Source: Sphaerolaimus hirsutus (Eukaryota; Nematoda; Chromadorea; Monhysterida; Sphaerolaimidae). From it: a DNA stretch of 64,000 bases. The notes under the pieces were generated by a model. That model was not told the DNA's origin. It saw nothing but the letters and a program-made list of their open reading frames with translations, and did no database searches. Shown one piece after another: positions 54,625 to 64,000 of the stretch (position 1 is the first letter of the stretch; the number at the start of each line of letters is the position of its first letter). The DNA lies in contig OZ038458.1 of the NCBI GenBank assembly GCA_964036195.1, positions 8,817,832-8,881,831 of the forward strand. The letters are read 5' to 3'. Made by a program: the position numbers and the translations under genes.

Positions 54625-54835
54625 GTGCCGGTTCCGCGGGTGGAAAAGTTAAGATTTGAGTAAAATGATAAGTGAGGAGTCAAGGTAAGAGTTGACTAAA
54701 ATCATTTGTCGTTTTACTCAACTCTTAACTTTACTCATAACTTGTCGTTTCACTCTACTCTTAACGTTACTCATAACTTGTCATCTGTCATTTTACTCAA
54801 CTCTTAACTTTTCCACTTGCGGAACTGGCCCCTGG
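54625..54835. mobile_element. TTCCGC foldback MITE
   Basis: GGTTCCGCGGGTGGAAAAGT at the left pairs with CTTTTCCACTTGCGGAAC-type sequence at the right (ACTTTTCCACTTGCGGAACT); the interior is AACTCTTAACTTTACTCATA units. Its right tip was used as target by the element starting at 54836. Confidence 0.7.
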
Positions 54836-55105
54836 TAGGGTTGGGGAACCGAACCAAGAACCGAGCAATATTTTGGAACCGAGCTTGAGAACCGAACCGG
54901 AACCGAGAACCGGCACTTATACCCGGAACCGAAGTAAATACCCGAGAGAACCGAAATTTTCTACGAATCTTAAAGTTTTTAAACAGCGTTTTTTCAACAC
55001 CTACATCTAAGGCCTTTAAACAGCAGCTGAACATCTTGGTGTGTGTTTAGAATTGCAAAATTCATCTGTTTGCAAAATGATTGCGCGGGAGCGTGTAATT
55101 TTACA

Positions 55106-55295
55106 TATACTCCAGCGACATTACACCTTACAATGAAATCTACCATATCCCACCTGAATAAAAGAACAAACAGAAAAATTTCATCATATTTATCAAATTG
55201 CTTTGATAATTATGATGAAATTTTTTTATGTATGTTCGTTTATTCAGATGGGATATGGTAGATTTCATTGTATGGTGTAATGTCGCTGCAGTATA
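55106..55295. mobile_element. Palindromic MITE, TATACTCCAGCG ends
   Basis: TATACTCCAGCGACATTACA and its inverted complement (TGTAATGTCGCTGCAGTATA) bound about 190 bp. The inner arms ATGAAATCTACCATATCCCA also pair. It splits the core of the 54836-56769 element right after the GC-rich motif. Confidence 0.8.
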
Positions 55296-56010
55296 CACAT
55301 TATCACTATAGTAGTAGTAGTTTTCATTGGTTTTGTGGCAGTTTTCACCGTAGTTGGCAAAAGTTATTTATGTTTGTACTCAAAATAATACGCGTACTCA
55401 CTCGCGTACTACATAAATAGATTTACGTTTCCTCCAGAAAAAATACTAGTACTCATTAACTTGTGTACTTTTTGAAAGTACGCGAGTACAGAAAACGTGG
55501 TGTTTTATACTTATTGTCAGTACTTTTCTATTGCACACGGCGTGTGGCTTGGGTCAACGGGTGTGCAACAGACGCCATTATGCGGATTAGGCGGATTAAC
55601 GTGACATTTGTAGATAAATTATGAAATACAGACGAAGAAATAATTGAGTGCATGATTACACGCCACACAATGTGTCTTGATAAAACAACGCAAAGTTTTC
55701 ACCTGCATATGGATGACAGTCAGTTGCAGAAATTGTGCAAATCATTGGTCCGAAGTTCATTTGTAAATCACAGCACTGTATTATTTTTTACTTTACATAT
55801 GAATTGCGCTATTTGTGCTAATGGCGTCTGTTGCACACTCATTGACCCAAGCCACGCGCGTATGCAATAGAAAAGTACTGACAATAAGTATAGTGAACCG
55901 AAAACGTATATGTTTGCTTTTACACTTTTTAGTTAAATACCAGTATTATTATAACAACTCTGATTTCTGCATTCTACCATGAATTAATAAGCTGTGATAT
56001 GCTCCTGTAG

Positions 56011-56490
56011 CAGGGGTCTCCAAGATTTTGGCCCTCGCGGGGGCTGGATGGATAGCAAATCGCTCCTCCCGAGGGATAGATAGCTGAAAAAAAATTTCTG
56101 GGGGGGCTTTGGGGGGGCTCGCGGGGGCAAAATACATAGGCTTTTTCAGTGCATAGAAGGCCGAAAGGGGAAAAATCGCTAGTAATTGGTTAAAAGTGGC
56201 TCAAAGTAGGTTTAAAATGGCTAAAAACAGGCATATAACCATGTATATAGCTGGAGAGCACGATTTTGAAGGTGAAAAACTAGAATAAGGTGCAAAAATG
56301 AGTGATTTTGAGCGAAAATTGGGGGAAAATTTCTCAAAAACCAGATAGATAGATAGCTGAGCGATTTGGGGCGGGTCTTTGGGGGTAGTAGCCAAAAAAT
56401 TTGCCTCGGGATAGATAGATAGATAGCTGAGCGGCCTCCGGGATAGATAGATAGCTGGTGGATTTGGGGGCCCCCCCTAGGAGACCCCTG
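56011..56490. mobile_element. hAT-type element, CAGGGGTCTCC ends
   Basis: CAGGGGTCTCC and GGAGACCCCTG are flanked by the perfect 8-bp duplication TCCTGTAG (56003-56010 and 56491-56498). The subterminal regions hold GATAGATAGATAGCTGAGCG repeats. Inserted in the 54836-56769 element. Confidence 0.93.
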
Positions 56491-56817
56491 TCCTGTAGTA
56501 TGAAATATCCAACCAATGTACTTACATATGTAAACTTGGGTATATTGTTTTTCTGTTGTTCAGCCAATTATTACCCGATACCCGGATTTTTTATTACCCG
56601 GAACCGAAATTTTGATCATTTTAGAACCGAAAGAACCGAACCGGAACCGAGTTCAAGAACCGAACCGAGAACCGGAACCGAAAATTTTTAGGAACCGAGA
56701 ACCGATACCCGAACCGAAATCTTTTAGAACCGAGAACCGCAACCGAAAATTTTGAAATTCCCAACCCTAGCCCCTGGTTTTGGGTGTAATGATTCTGTCC
56801 GCGACGTGGCAGATATA

Positions 56818-57380
56818 CAGGGTGCGGCAATTTAGACCTGCGCTCTAGATTTCGAATAACTTGTCGCTGGGGGGTCGGATTAATGTCAAATTTTAGGTCT
56901 ACATTAACAACTAAATAGGAAAGGATTCCTAAAAATATGGCTGCGATAGCTCTACTTGTTCACAAGTTATTCATGCGAAAGGGTATTTGTCTCTTTTCCA
57001 CCACCTTGTGATATCGTTCAAACGGGATTGACTTCTCGGGACCGGAATCGGGACCGCATTGTTTTTTTCAGTTTTTTTTCTTCTGATTTTCTTCTCGCAG
57101 CTGCATGCTTAAATGCGTGCACGCCCGCCACCAATTCGCTATGCCCATAAGGAAATCGGCGGGCGCTTGCGTAGTTGGTCGTAAAGCTAGGTGGTGGAAA
57201 AGTGACAATTACACGTTTCCATGAATTACTCGAGAACGAGTGGAGCTATCGTAGCCATATTTGTAGGGATCCTTTCCTATGTATTTGTTAATGTTGACCT
57301 CAAATTTGACAGTAATCCGACTACCCAGTGACAAGTTATTCGAAATCTAGAGCGCAGGTCTAAATTGCCGCACCCTGTAG
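56818..57380. mobile_element. Foldback element, ACAGGGTGCGGCAATTTAG ends
   Basis: Second copy of the family at 51353-51893: ACAGGGTGCGGCAATTTAGA on the left, TAAATTGCCGCACCCTGTAG on the right, arms pairing over more than 100 bases. The flanking TA is consistent with TA duplication. Confidence 0.8.
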
Positions 57381-57533
57381 ATGGGCGTACTCTCGGGTAC
57401 ATTCGAAATATTTCTGTGTTTGGAAATAGACCATACCTCAGCCATACTGCTATCGTAAATTTACACGCGGTTACATTCTTCACCCAAAGAAGCTGCTCTC
57501 GCGTTTTACACCCCCATTTCACCCCACCGGCAG

Positions 57534-57692
57534 CCCGCCGCCGTCGCTGCCAGCACCGCCCTGAGCGGCCCCGGCGCCGACATCAGCGCGGCCGGCGGCT
57601 GGAAAAGCGGGCTGGGCCGTGGCGTGGCGCTGCGCAGACGGCGCAGCCAGAGCCGGCCCTGCCCGCGTGTGCCCGCCCAGCCGCCTCAGGAG
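57534..57692 (+). CDS. Probable exon of the unrecognised gene (phase link unresolved)
   Basis: Acceptor CACCGGCAG, donor GAG|GTGAAT, 53 codons in the frame reading ADISAAGGWKSGLGRGVALR, then RRRRSQSRPCPRVPAQPPQE. Strong third-position GC supports coding. In this frame it ends in phase 0, while the next exon (58027) needs one carried base, so either a small exon is missed or a different frame is used. Similar to the block at 54172-54320. Confidence 0.5.
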
Positions 57693-58026
57693 GTGAATAT
57701 GCATGGCTTGGGTTTTTGTCACTTGTAGTTTTGGTGGTGCTTTCGTGGAAAACTTCTTTGCAGGTTCTTGTAAGTTTGGGTGTTCGGATGGATGGTATGT
57801 ATTTATCTCGCTCCTCCCATGGGGTATATTGCGGGGCGGGTACAATATATTTCTATGCTTTTTCCAAACTGCAGGAGGCAGAAGAAGGAAATAACCAAAA
57901 TCTTTTCTTGTCAGTTTGCGTTCCATTCGCGAATGGCACCATGTAAACGAACCATCAGTGACCATCACATGATTCACATTGCGCAATTCAATACGAGTTG
58001 ATATTTTTATGTTAAAGTAATTACAG

Positions 58027-61000
58027 CACCAATATCCACAATAACTCAGCCATTGGACGACTCCGGGGACGAGGCGACCCTGACGGCCGGCTGGGCGGGC
58101 ACGTGCCTCGTGGCCCCGCCGCCGGCCCGCCCCCCGCCAGTGGTCTACAGCGAGCTGGCGGCGCTCACGGAGAAGGTCGCCAAGTTGGCGCCGCACCTGC
58201 TTCAGGGGTTCGTTGTTGCGATTAGAGTATTTGTGTAGGTATTTTCATTGGGGGTTCGGGGGATGTCAGTTCATATGGGCTTTTCGTGTTTATGTGTTTT
58301 TTTGCAATTTTGATTTAGCCGGATTTCTTACACAAGATAATGATGGATAATAAAAACAATGTTCGCTTCAGTGTCCGGATTTCTGGCCGCCTTCATTCCC
58401 GCCATTTTATCTTTTTTCATACAAATATCAGAATCCTTCTGTGCTGTTTGACAGTTTGAGTTCCCACCGCACTATCACTACTGCAGGAATATACTACCTA
58501 TATTGTTGTCTCACCCAGGCACACCACCCTGAGCAGCATGAAGTTGATAGCATGCACCCTGGACAGGCTCTATGCTGGGGAGCCGTCCATGCGTGCTGTC
58601 AAACTGAATAATTTGGCAGCGTGTGTTATTCGCCAGCTCGAGGTGGTGCTGGTGCCAGTGGAAGAAAAAATGAAAGAAAGTGGCAGTGAATCAATGTGAG
58701 CATGTTTTCAGGGTTTACCTATGTGAACACCTTCCCGGACAAGTACACCACCCATTTTTTTTTCACTTCGGTTGTAATATCTCCATCTATGGGGGTGTTA
58801 TAAAGCTGAAACTTTTAATAAATAAAGTTGTAACACCCCCCTACTCTGCTTCAATGGGGGGAGGTGGGACGACTCACTACAGGGTGGGTTGCCCTATATG
58901 CAACAATTTTTTTGGTTTTTTGGTGTCCCAAACAAGTTCACCACCCACTTGATTAGCTACACTTCGAGGGTCATATCTCCAGCTGTGAGGCTGGTATAAA
59001 GCTGAACTTTGGGGGATGTCTTGCCAACAACCCCCCCTTACAGTACACCAGTGGGGTACCTGCCAGCGACCCACTTTGATACGCGTTGCTGCATGAACAG
59101 TTGTTAATTTTTTCAAAACAACCCAAGTGTCCCAAACAAGTTTGCCACCCAGCTGCATTATAAATAATGTTGTGAGAACATACCTTATATAAAATTCAGT
59201 CAGATTTGAAACCTAGTTCTCCTCATAAAAATTTTTTCCAGTAGGGTCCCACACACGCTAGTTGACGCCAAAAATAGCGTCAACTCAGAGTCAACTGGTC
59301 AAAAATTCAATTGACTCTGAGCCATTTACAATATGTATCCAAAAAATCTCCTTCTTTCATTCTACATCAATCGACTTCTCAATATTTCTTAATCAACACA
59401 GGTAAAAAATTAAAAATAGTTATACTTAAAACAGTTGACTCTGAGTTGACTCAATCGACTTCTAAAAAGTAGCGTCAACCACCGTGTGGAGCGCCTAGGG
59501 CACCCACCCCGTCCCAAAAACAGCAGACCGAAAATTTCACTTTGAACCAATTTTTTGTTTCACACTTCAAAAGTTGGTTTACAAAGTTCAATAGGGAAGG
59601 GTTCAAGGTTCAAAGTTATGTAAAAAACATTACCTCTAAAATGCATCCATAAGGAAATTTATTTGGTGTGAATATTATGATGTCATAATCACAACATTAC
59701 AGGAACAAAATTTGACAAAATTTTCACTTTTTCATTCACCCCAAATAAATTTCGTTATGCAGGCATTTTAGAGGTTATGTTGTTAACATAACTTTGGACC
59801 TTAGACCCTCCCCTAGTGAACTTTGTAAACCAACTTCTTATGTATGAAACAAAAAATTGGTTTAAACTGAAATTTTCAGTATGCTGTTTATGGGACAGGG
59901 TGGGTGCCCTACTGGAAACTTTTTGATGAGTAGAACTGAGGTTCAAATCTGATAAAATTTTATATCACGTTTGTTCTCACAACACTTTTTTATAATGCAG
60001 TTGGGAGGCGAACTTGTTTGGGAGACTTGAGTTGTTTGTAAAAAATGAACAACTTTATAAGCGGAGACCCATGCTGTAGTGGGCCGTTGGCGGTCACCCA
60101 CTGGTGTATTGTGAAAGGGGGTTGTTTGCAAGGCAACCCCCAAATTACAGCTTTCTATCACCGTCACAACTGGAGATATGGCCCTCGTAGTGTAGATAAT
60201 TAAGTGGGTGGTGAACTTGTTTGGGACACCAAAAAAGCCACAAAAAATGTTTGCATATTGGGCGACCCTCCCTGTAGTGAGTCGCCACACCTTCCCCCAT
60301 TGATACGGAGTAGCGGGGTGTTAGGACAATATACCCACCAAATATTAGCTTTGTACCACTACCATAGCCAGAGATATTGCATCTGAAGTGAAATAAAAAA
60401 ATGGGTGGTGAACTTGTCCGGGAAGGTGTTTACTTAAAAGATGTTTTATATATTATTAATGTGTGCATCCATGTCTGCACCGATTTCAGTTGTTTTTGTG
60501 CATACAGGTCACTGTCCAGCGCCACTCCACAAATTGGGCAGGGGGATGAGGACAACCCTTGTGCCAAATTTCTACCTTCTTGGTCGACTGTGGAGGGTGT
60601 GAGTATTGGGGAATTGCGGGAAGTTGTTTACTCATCACTAGGGTACAAATGGGATAGACTTTCGGGATCAGGATTTTTTTTTTATCTTCAGGATTCGGAT
60701 TGAATTTTTGACTTCTGGGATTGAGTCGGGATTAGGGTCTCAGGGTCGGAATCAGGATTATAGCCAAAACATTCTGGTATTTAGGGTTTTTTTGTAATTT
60801 TTCCCATAGTAATCGTGTTTCAAAAAGGGTAAAAGTTTCAAATAGGTATGTAAGTGACGTAAAACTTGGCGCCTATATCAATGAAGTCAATGCAGGCGCC
60901 ATTTGAAATCGCCGGACTATGGGAGGTTTAGCGTTGGCATTGACACCCATGTCCTATCATTGACACCATCGTGAGACATAAATAACTGCGTGTGCAGAGT

Positions 61001-62636
61001 GTCATGTCAGTTGAGTATAGTGGGATGGGCAACGCATTGAATGCATTTGTAGTGGTGTTTACACCCATGCAACACAGATACTGTGAGGTGGGGAAATCTG
61101 CGTGAAACATTAAATTTAAATGCCTACAAACTCGTCATAAAAGTGCCATTTTATGTCTGGCCTGGGAAGGGGGTGGCAAATTTTTCTGGGATCAAGGTTT
61201 GTTCAAGCTTAATCGGGGTGAGTATTGGGGCCTCAGATTGAGGGCTCTGGCCTCTAGATGAGGATCTGGATCGCTTAATACTTTGCTGTCGCTGAGTATA
61301 TCATATCCGTAATACTATTTCCTCAAATTACTCTCTTGAATAAACCCACCTCCTTGACATACCCCCAGGACTGAGCGAGCTGAGGAAAAAATAACGTGCG
61401 GAATACCCCCGTCCTGGAATAAGGTTCATGTATGCAGTGTACATGACTGCTCCCAATATGCATGGCAGCTACACATTCATTTTTCAGTTGTTTTTCAATT
61501 TTTCATCCCATTTGACTGGTTTGTGTAGCCATCTATGTTGATATGTCTAAATATATCCTGTTTTATCACATTTATTACTAGTTTTGGGTATGTAAAGCCC
61601 ATCTTGATTATGATCCATTTCGAAAATTACCGGAGAAATGATAAAACCTTCCTCGAAATACCCCCCTCAAAATGTGCACTGCAAAAACAAACCCACTGGG
61701 GGTATTTTGAGGAAATACGGTACATCATGTATGCAATGTACATATGTATTTATTTATTGCAATTTGCATCTTAGTTATACTCGGCGGACAGCATGCTATG
61801 CATTTTTCTGAAGGAAACACTCCATCATGACGTCATCATTAAAAAAATAAAAATAATTCCAGCAAAAAAAGAAACATTTCGGGAAAAAACATTCCTCGTT
61901 TGTACGCGACTCCGCCTTTTCTGTTTTCAAAATATTTTTCTTTTTGTGAAAGTGCATAAGTATCCAGTTCGCGCGTTCTCGACCAAGACATAAATAATTT
62001 TGGGCGCATACTTTGCGGTCCGCCGAGTATACACAGAGTATTATTGTGTTGTTCATCAGCATTTTCATGAAAGTCTGTTTTTCATTTACTCATGAATAAA
62101 GTAAATATTTCAAACTTGAAATTTTAAGTGGAGTAGCTCCACAAACCAGTTGATATTCAGCTCTGATCACTGTGATGTGTTGAAATAATACATCATTATT
62201 GTTGCGTGCATCCTTTAACCAACACTACTCGCTCAGCATTTCCATTTTTCAATTTCCATTTGTATTCCATGTGTCAATTAGGTCCTGGGCACTCTCACTG
62301 TTTTTTTATGTTGTCTTTATGTTTTATGTTACATTGTCTAAACTTCTCCATATTACATTCTACATCATTTACATTCTCATTACACTCAGTTCAGTGGGAT
62401 CAAGGGTGGATTTTTCTCAGCTCACACAAACCTGGGGCTATTTCAATGGGTGGGGGGTATTCAAGGCAATATGATAACTCTAATATTCCCGCAGGCATTA
62501 ATCTTTGTCTCTGTGGCCAGTTGGTTGCTGTATGGCAACCCAAGGTTGCTGCTGGATATGCTCCTTGTGCTAGTTGCCATTAGGTGCCTTCCTGATGTGG
62601 CGCATTGTGTGGATGGCACTTTGCTTCTTGTGGCTG
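58027..62636 (+). CDS. Unrecognised protein with hydrophobic segment, partial
   Basis: Four exons join in phase: 58027-58207, 58519-58695, 60508-60598, 62495-62636 (donors GG|GTTCGT, AT|GTGAGC, GGT|GTGAGT, G|GTATGT). The reading begins PISTITQPLDDSGDEATLTA, has a Pro-rich linker (VAPPPARPPPVVYSEL), a probably helical region (ELAALTEKVAKLAPHLLQG, KLIACTLDRLYAGEPSMRAV, NNLAACVIRQLEVVLVPVEE), an acidic linker (ATPQIGQGDEDNPC), and ends with a hydrophobic stretch (ALIFVSVASWLLYGNPRLLL, DMLLVLVAIRCLPDVAH, GTLLLVA) that looks like one or two membrane segments. Both ends are missing, the 3' end probably beyond the window. I do not recognise the family. A 1.7 kb foldback element fills the intron before 60508. 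Confidence 0.6.
58726..60430. mobile_element. Foldback element, AACACCTTCCCGGACAAG ends
   Basis: AACACCTTCCCGGACAAG at the left pairs with CTTGTCCGGGAAGGTGTT at the right. Inner segments also pair: TCACCACCCACTTGATTAGC and neighbours at 58935-59160 against 59990-60230, and a central hairpin at 59520-59640 against 59750-59900. The central motif CATTTTAGAGGTTATG also occurs in 13326-17113, which has the same CACCTTCC ends. It contains the small GTCAAC element 59244-59495. Confidence 0.75.
59244..59495. mobile_element. Small GTCAACT-family element
   Basis: CCACACACGCTAGTTGACG on the left pairs with GCGTCAACCACCGTGTGG on the right; internal AACTCAGAGTCAACTGG and AGTTGACTCTGAGTTGACTC. The uninterrupted host sequence can be read from the opposite foldback arm (GGGTGGGTGCCCTACTGG), which shows the interruption follows CCAGTA. 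Confidence 0.75.
61307..61722. mobile_element. CCGTATTTCC foldback MITE
   Basis: The left end ATCCGTAATACTATTTCCTC and right end GGTATTTTGAGGAAATACGG are inverted, with CCCCC/GGGGG adjoining. Internal CATGCAGTGTACATGACTGC text also recurs near 45800 and 61730. Confidence 0.6.
61776..62031. mobile_element. MITE, TATACTCGGCGGACAGCA ends
   Basis: TATACTCGGCGGAC on the left and GTCCGCCGAGTATA on the right. Only about 25 terminal bases pair here; the interior differs from 11313-11506, so the two share ends but not middles. Confidence 0.75.
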
Positions 62637-62689
62637 GTATGTGGGGGATAAGGCTTAACTATATTTTTTTAGCCTGGATGACTACAAAT

Positions 62690-63004
62690 TACCGTATTTC
62701 CACGAAATACCCCCGGGGGGTTTATTTTTTCAGAGTGCTAATTTTAAGGGGGGTATTGCGAGGGGGTATTATTTACCAGGAAATTTTTGAGACAGATCGT
62801 AGTAAAGATGGGCTTTTACGTACCCAAAACTGGTAATAAAAGTGACAAAACAGGATATATTTAAATGTATCGACATGGGTAGATGGCTACACAAACTAGT
62901 CTCATGTGTAGCATGATGTACCTTTTTCCAGACGGGGGTATTTTGAGGGGGTTATTTTTTCCTCTTCTCAAAAAGTCCTGGGGGTATTTCGAGAAAATAC
63001 GGTA
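62690..63004. mobile_element. CCGTATTTCC foldback MITE
   Basis: TACCGTATTTCCACGAAATA with CCCCCGGGGGG on the left; GGGGGTATTTCGAGAAAATA followed by CGGTA on the right. It begins about 50 bp after the exon ending at 62636. Confidence 0.7.
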
Positions 63005-63293
63005 GACAGAATTCACCCTTAGCCCAAGGGGTGTTTTGTGGTAAATGGTTTGTTTAACTATCATGGTAAATAATTTGCAAAATAATGAATACCATATATC
63101 CTTGAATAAGTACCCTGGGGAGTTATTTTTTCACCAGAATTTTTTCAAGGAGGGGGGTTATTTTTCGAAAGAAAATCCAGGAAAGTTTCCAATTGATTTG
63201 TAGTGTGAACAGGTTAAATTAAATTCATCTATATATTTTATTATGCATTCATAATAACTTTACACCACCAATGACTAAAATTTGTGCTCATCA

Positions 63294-63948
63294 TAGGGAT
63301 GGCCAAAAAATGTTTTTTTAATGACCCTGATTTAAAAATAAAAAAAACGTGGGTTTTTTTAAAAAGCTCCCAAATATGGTTATGGGTCAACATATACAGG
63401 TATATCAGACAATTGCCAGTACTTTGTGATGCTAAATATAGCCATGGAATGGCTGTGGAGCCATGGGATATCATTACACATGGCTATTTCTGTCAAAAAA
63501 TATCCATTTTTTGTCGACTTGTTACTTAAATAGGTATATCGCCTTTCGTGACTTCAAGTCAAGTTTCACATGGAATAGTGCTTGAATAAGGTTATAAAAG
63601 AAGGCTAATACATTGACAGTGATGTTTCACACTGTATGTGTTTGTGGGAGCACATTGGCTGGATATTATATACTACACTAACATATCACGGCTTACTATT
63701 ACACAATAGCATGAACAAAGTTTTCACACTAAAAATGCTTCAAAACCAATGAAAACAATCACCAATGGTAAAGTGTATGTGAAATTGCGCGCTTGCGCGC
63801 AAAAAAATTGCAAATACCTAGTACATAGTACAAAAAATTTTGGTTGACGTTTTTTTTATTTAAAAAAAACCGGTTTCGATGTCTCTGTTTTAAAAAAAAA
63901 ACAAAAAACATTTCTTAAAGGACGGTTAAAAAACATCGGCCATCCCTA
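63294..63948. mobile_element. hAT-type element, TAGGGATGGCC ends
   Basis: TAGGGATGGCC and GGCCATCCCTA are flanked by GCTCATCA (63286-63293) and GTTCATCG (63949-63956), 6/8. Just inside are AAAAACG/CGTTTTT runs. The core includes AAAACCAATGAAAACAA and a perfect GCGCGCTTGCGCGC at 63787-63800. This is the least interrupted copy of the family. Confidence 0.85.
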
Positions 63949-64000
63949 GTTCATCGGCATCGGAATCATTCAAATACACAACATCCATACACATACTTTT

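Larger units (their letters stand above)
54836..56769. mobile_element. hAT-type element, TAGGGTTGGGGAACCGA ends, with insertions
   Basis: TAGGGTTGGGGAACCGA on the left and TTGAAATTCCCAACCCTA on the right are flanked by the perfect 8-bp duplication GCCCCTGG (54828-54835 and 56770-56777). Subterminal DNA is GAACCGAGAACCGAACCGG repeats in inverted orientation. The core at about 55078-55095 is a decayed GCGCGCAAGCGCGC motif followed by TTTCATTGGTTTTGTGGC, as in other families. Insertions are a TATACT palindrome (55106-55295) and the element 56011-56490. Confidence 0.9.

Noticed and set aside
57519-58196. Long minus-strand ORF of 225 codons
   Set aside because: It runs antisense through two GC-rich plus-strand exons and the intron between them; GC-rich coding DNA commonly leaves the opposite strand open.

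Overview
This is a stretch of metazoan nuclear DNA, most likely from an invertebrate. Compact GC-rich exons have GT-AG introns, and the introns and intergenic DNA are AT-rich and packed with short non-autonomous DNA transposons. The exon models below were built by reading splice sites and codon phase by eye and by recalling protein families; no search was run.

Layout. (1) 1-10.0 kb, plus strand: at least 13 exons of a coiled-coil protein whose C-terminal half resembles the MPRIP/TRIOBP/outspread family; its 5' end lies outside the window. (2) 10-18.5 kb: no gene, but a nested stack of transposons (a roughly 5.7 kb foldback element holding another foldback, which holds three hAT-type elements, one inside another). 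(3) 18.9-27.5 kb: a small single-pass membrane protein (plus), then on the minus strand a UPF0598/C8orf82 homologue and the cysteine desulfurase NFS1, both mitochondrial families. (4) 28.5-37.4 kb, minus strand: the CK2 catalytic subunit alpha occurs twice as complete, near-identical eight-exon genes, separated by exactly 200 N. This looks like two unmerged haplotypes rather than a true tandem duplication. (5) 37.9-41.6 kb: a 3.7 kb AT-rich gene-free element studded with GTCAACT motifs. (6) 42.6-48.8 kb, plus strand: COP9 signalosome subunit 2, ten exons. (7) 52.4-53.6 kb, plus strand: MEAF6/Eaf6, four exons. (8) 57.5-62.6 kb, plus strand: an unrecognised gene with a hydrophobic last visible exon. 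The remainder is mobile-element DNA.

The genes are unrelated housekeeping functions (Fe-S cluster sulfur supply, Ser/Thr kinase, deneddylation, histone acetylation) and do not form a pathway. The most unusual content is the repeat landscape. Many elements can be delimited to the base because 8-bp target-site duplications are intact. Several families with different ends share one internal core, a GCGCGCAAGCGCGC motif plus about 100 bp of flank. A second family of very different sizes carries dispersed GTCAACT motifs. One insertion can be dated relative to the CK2 copies because its exact empty site is present in the other copy.
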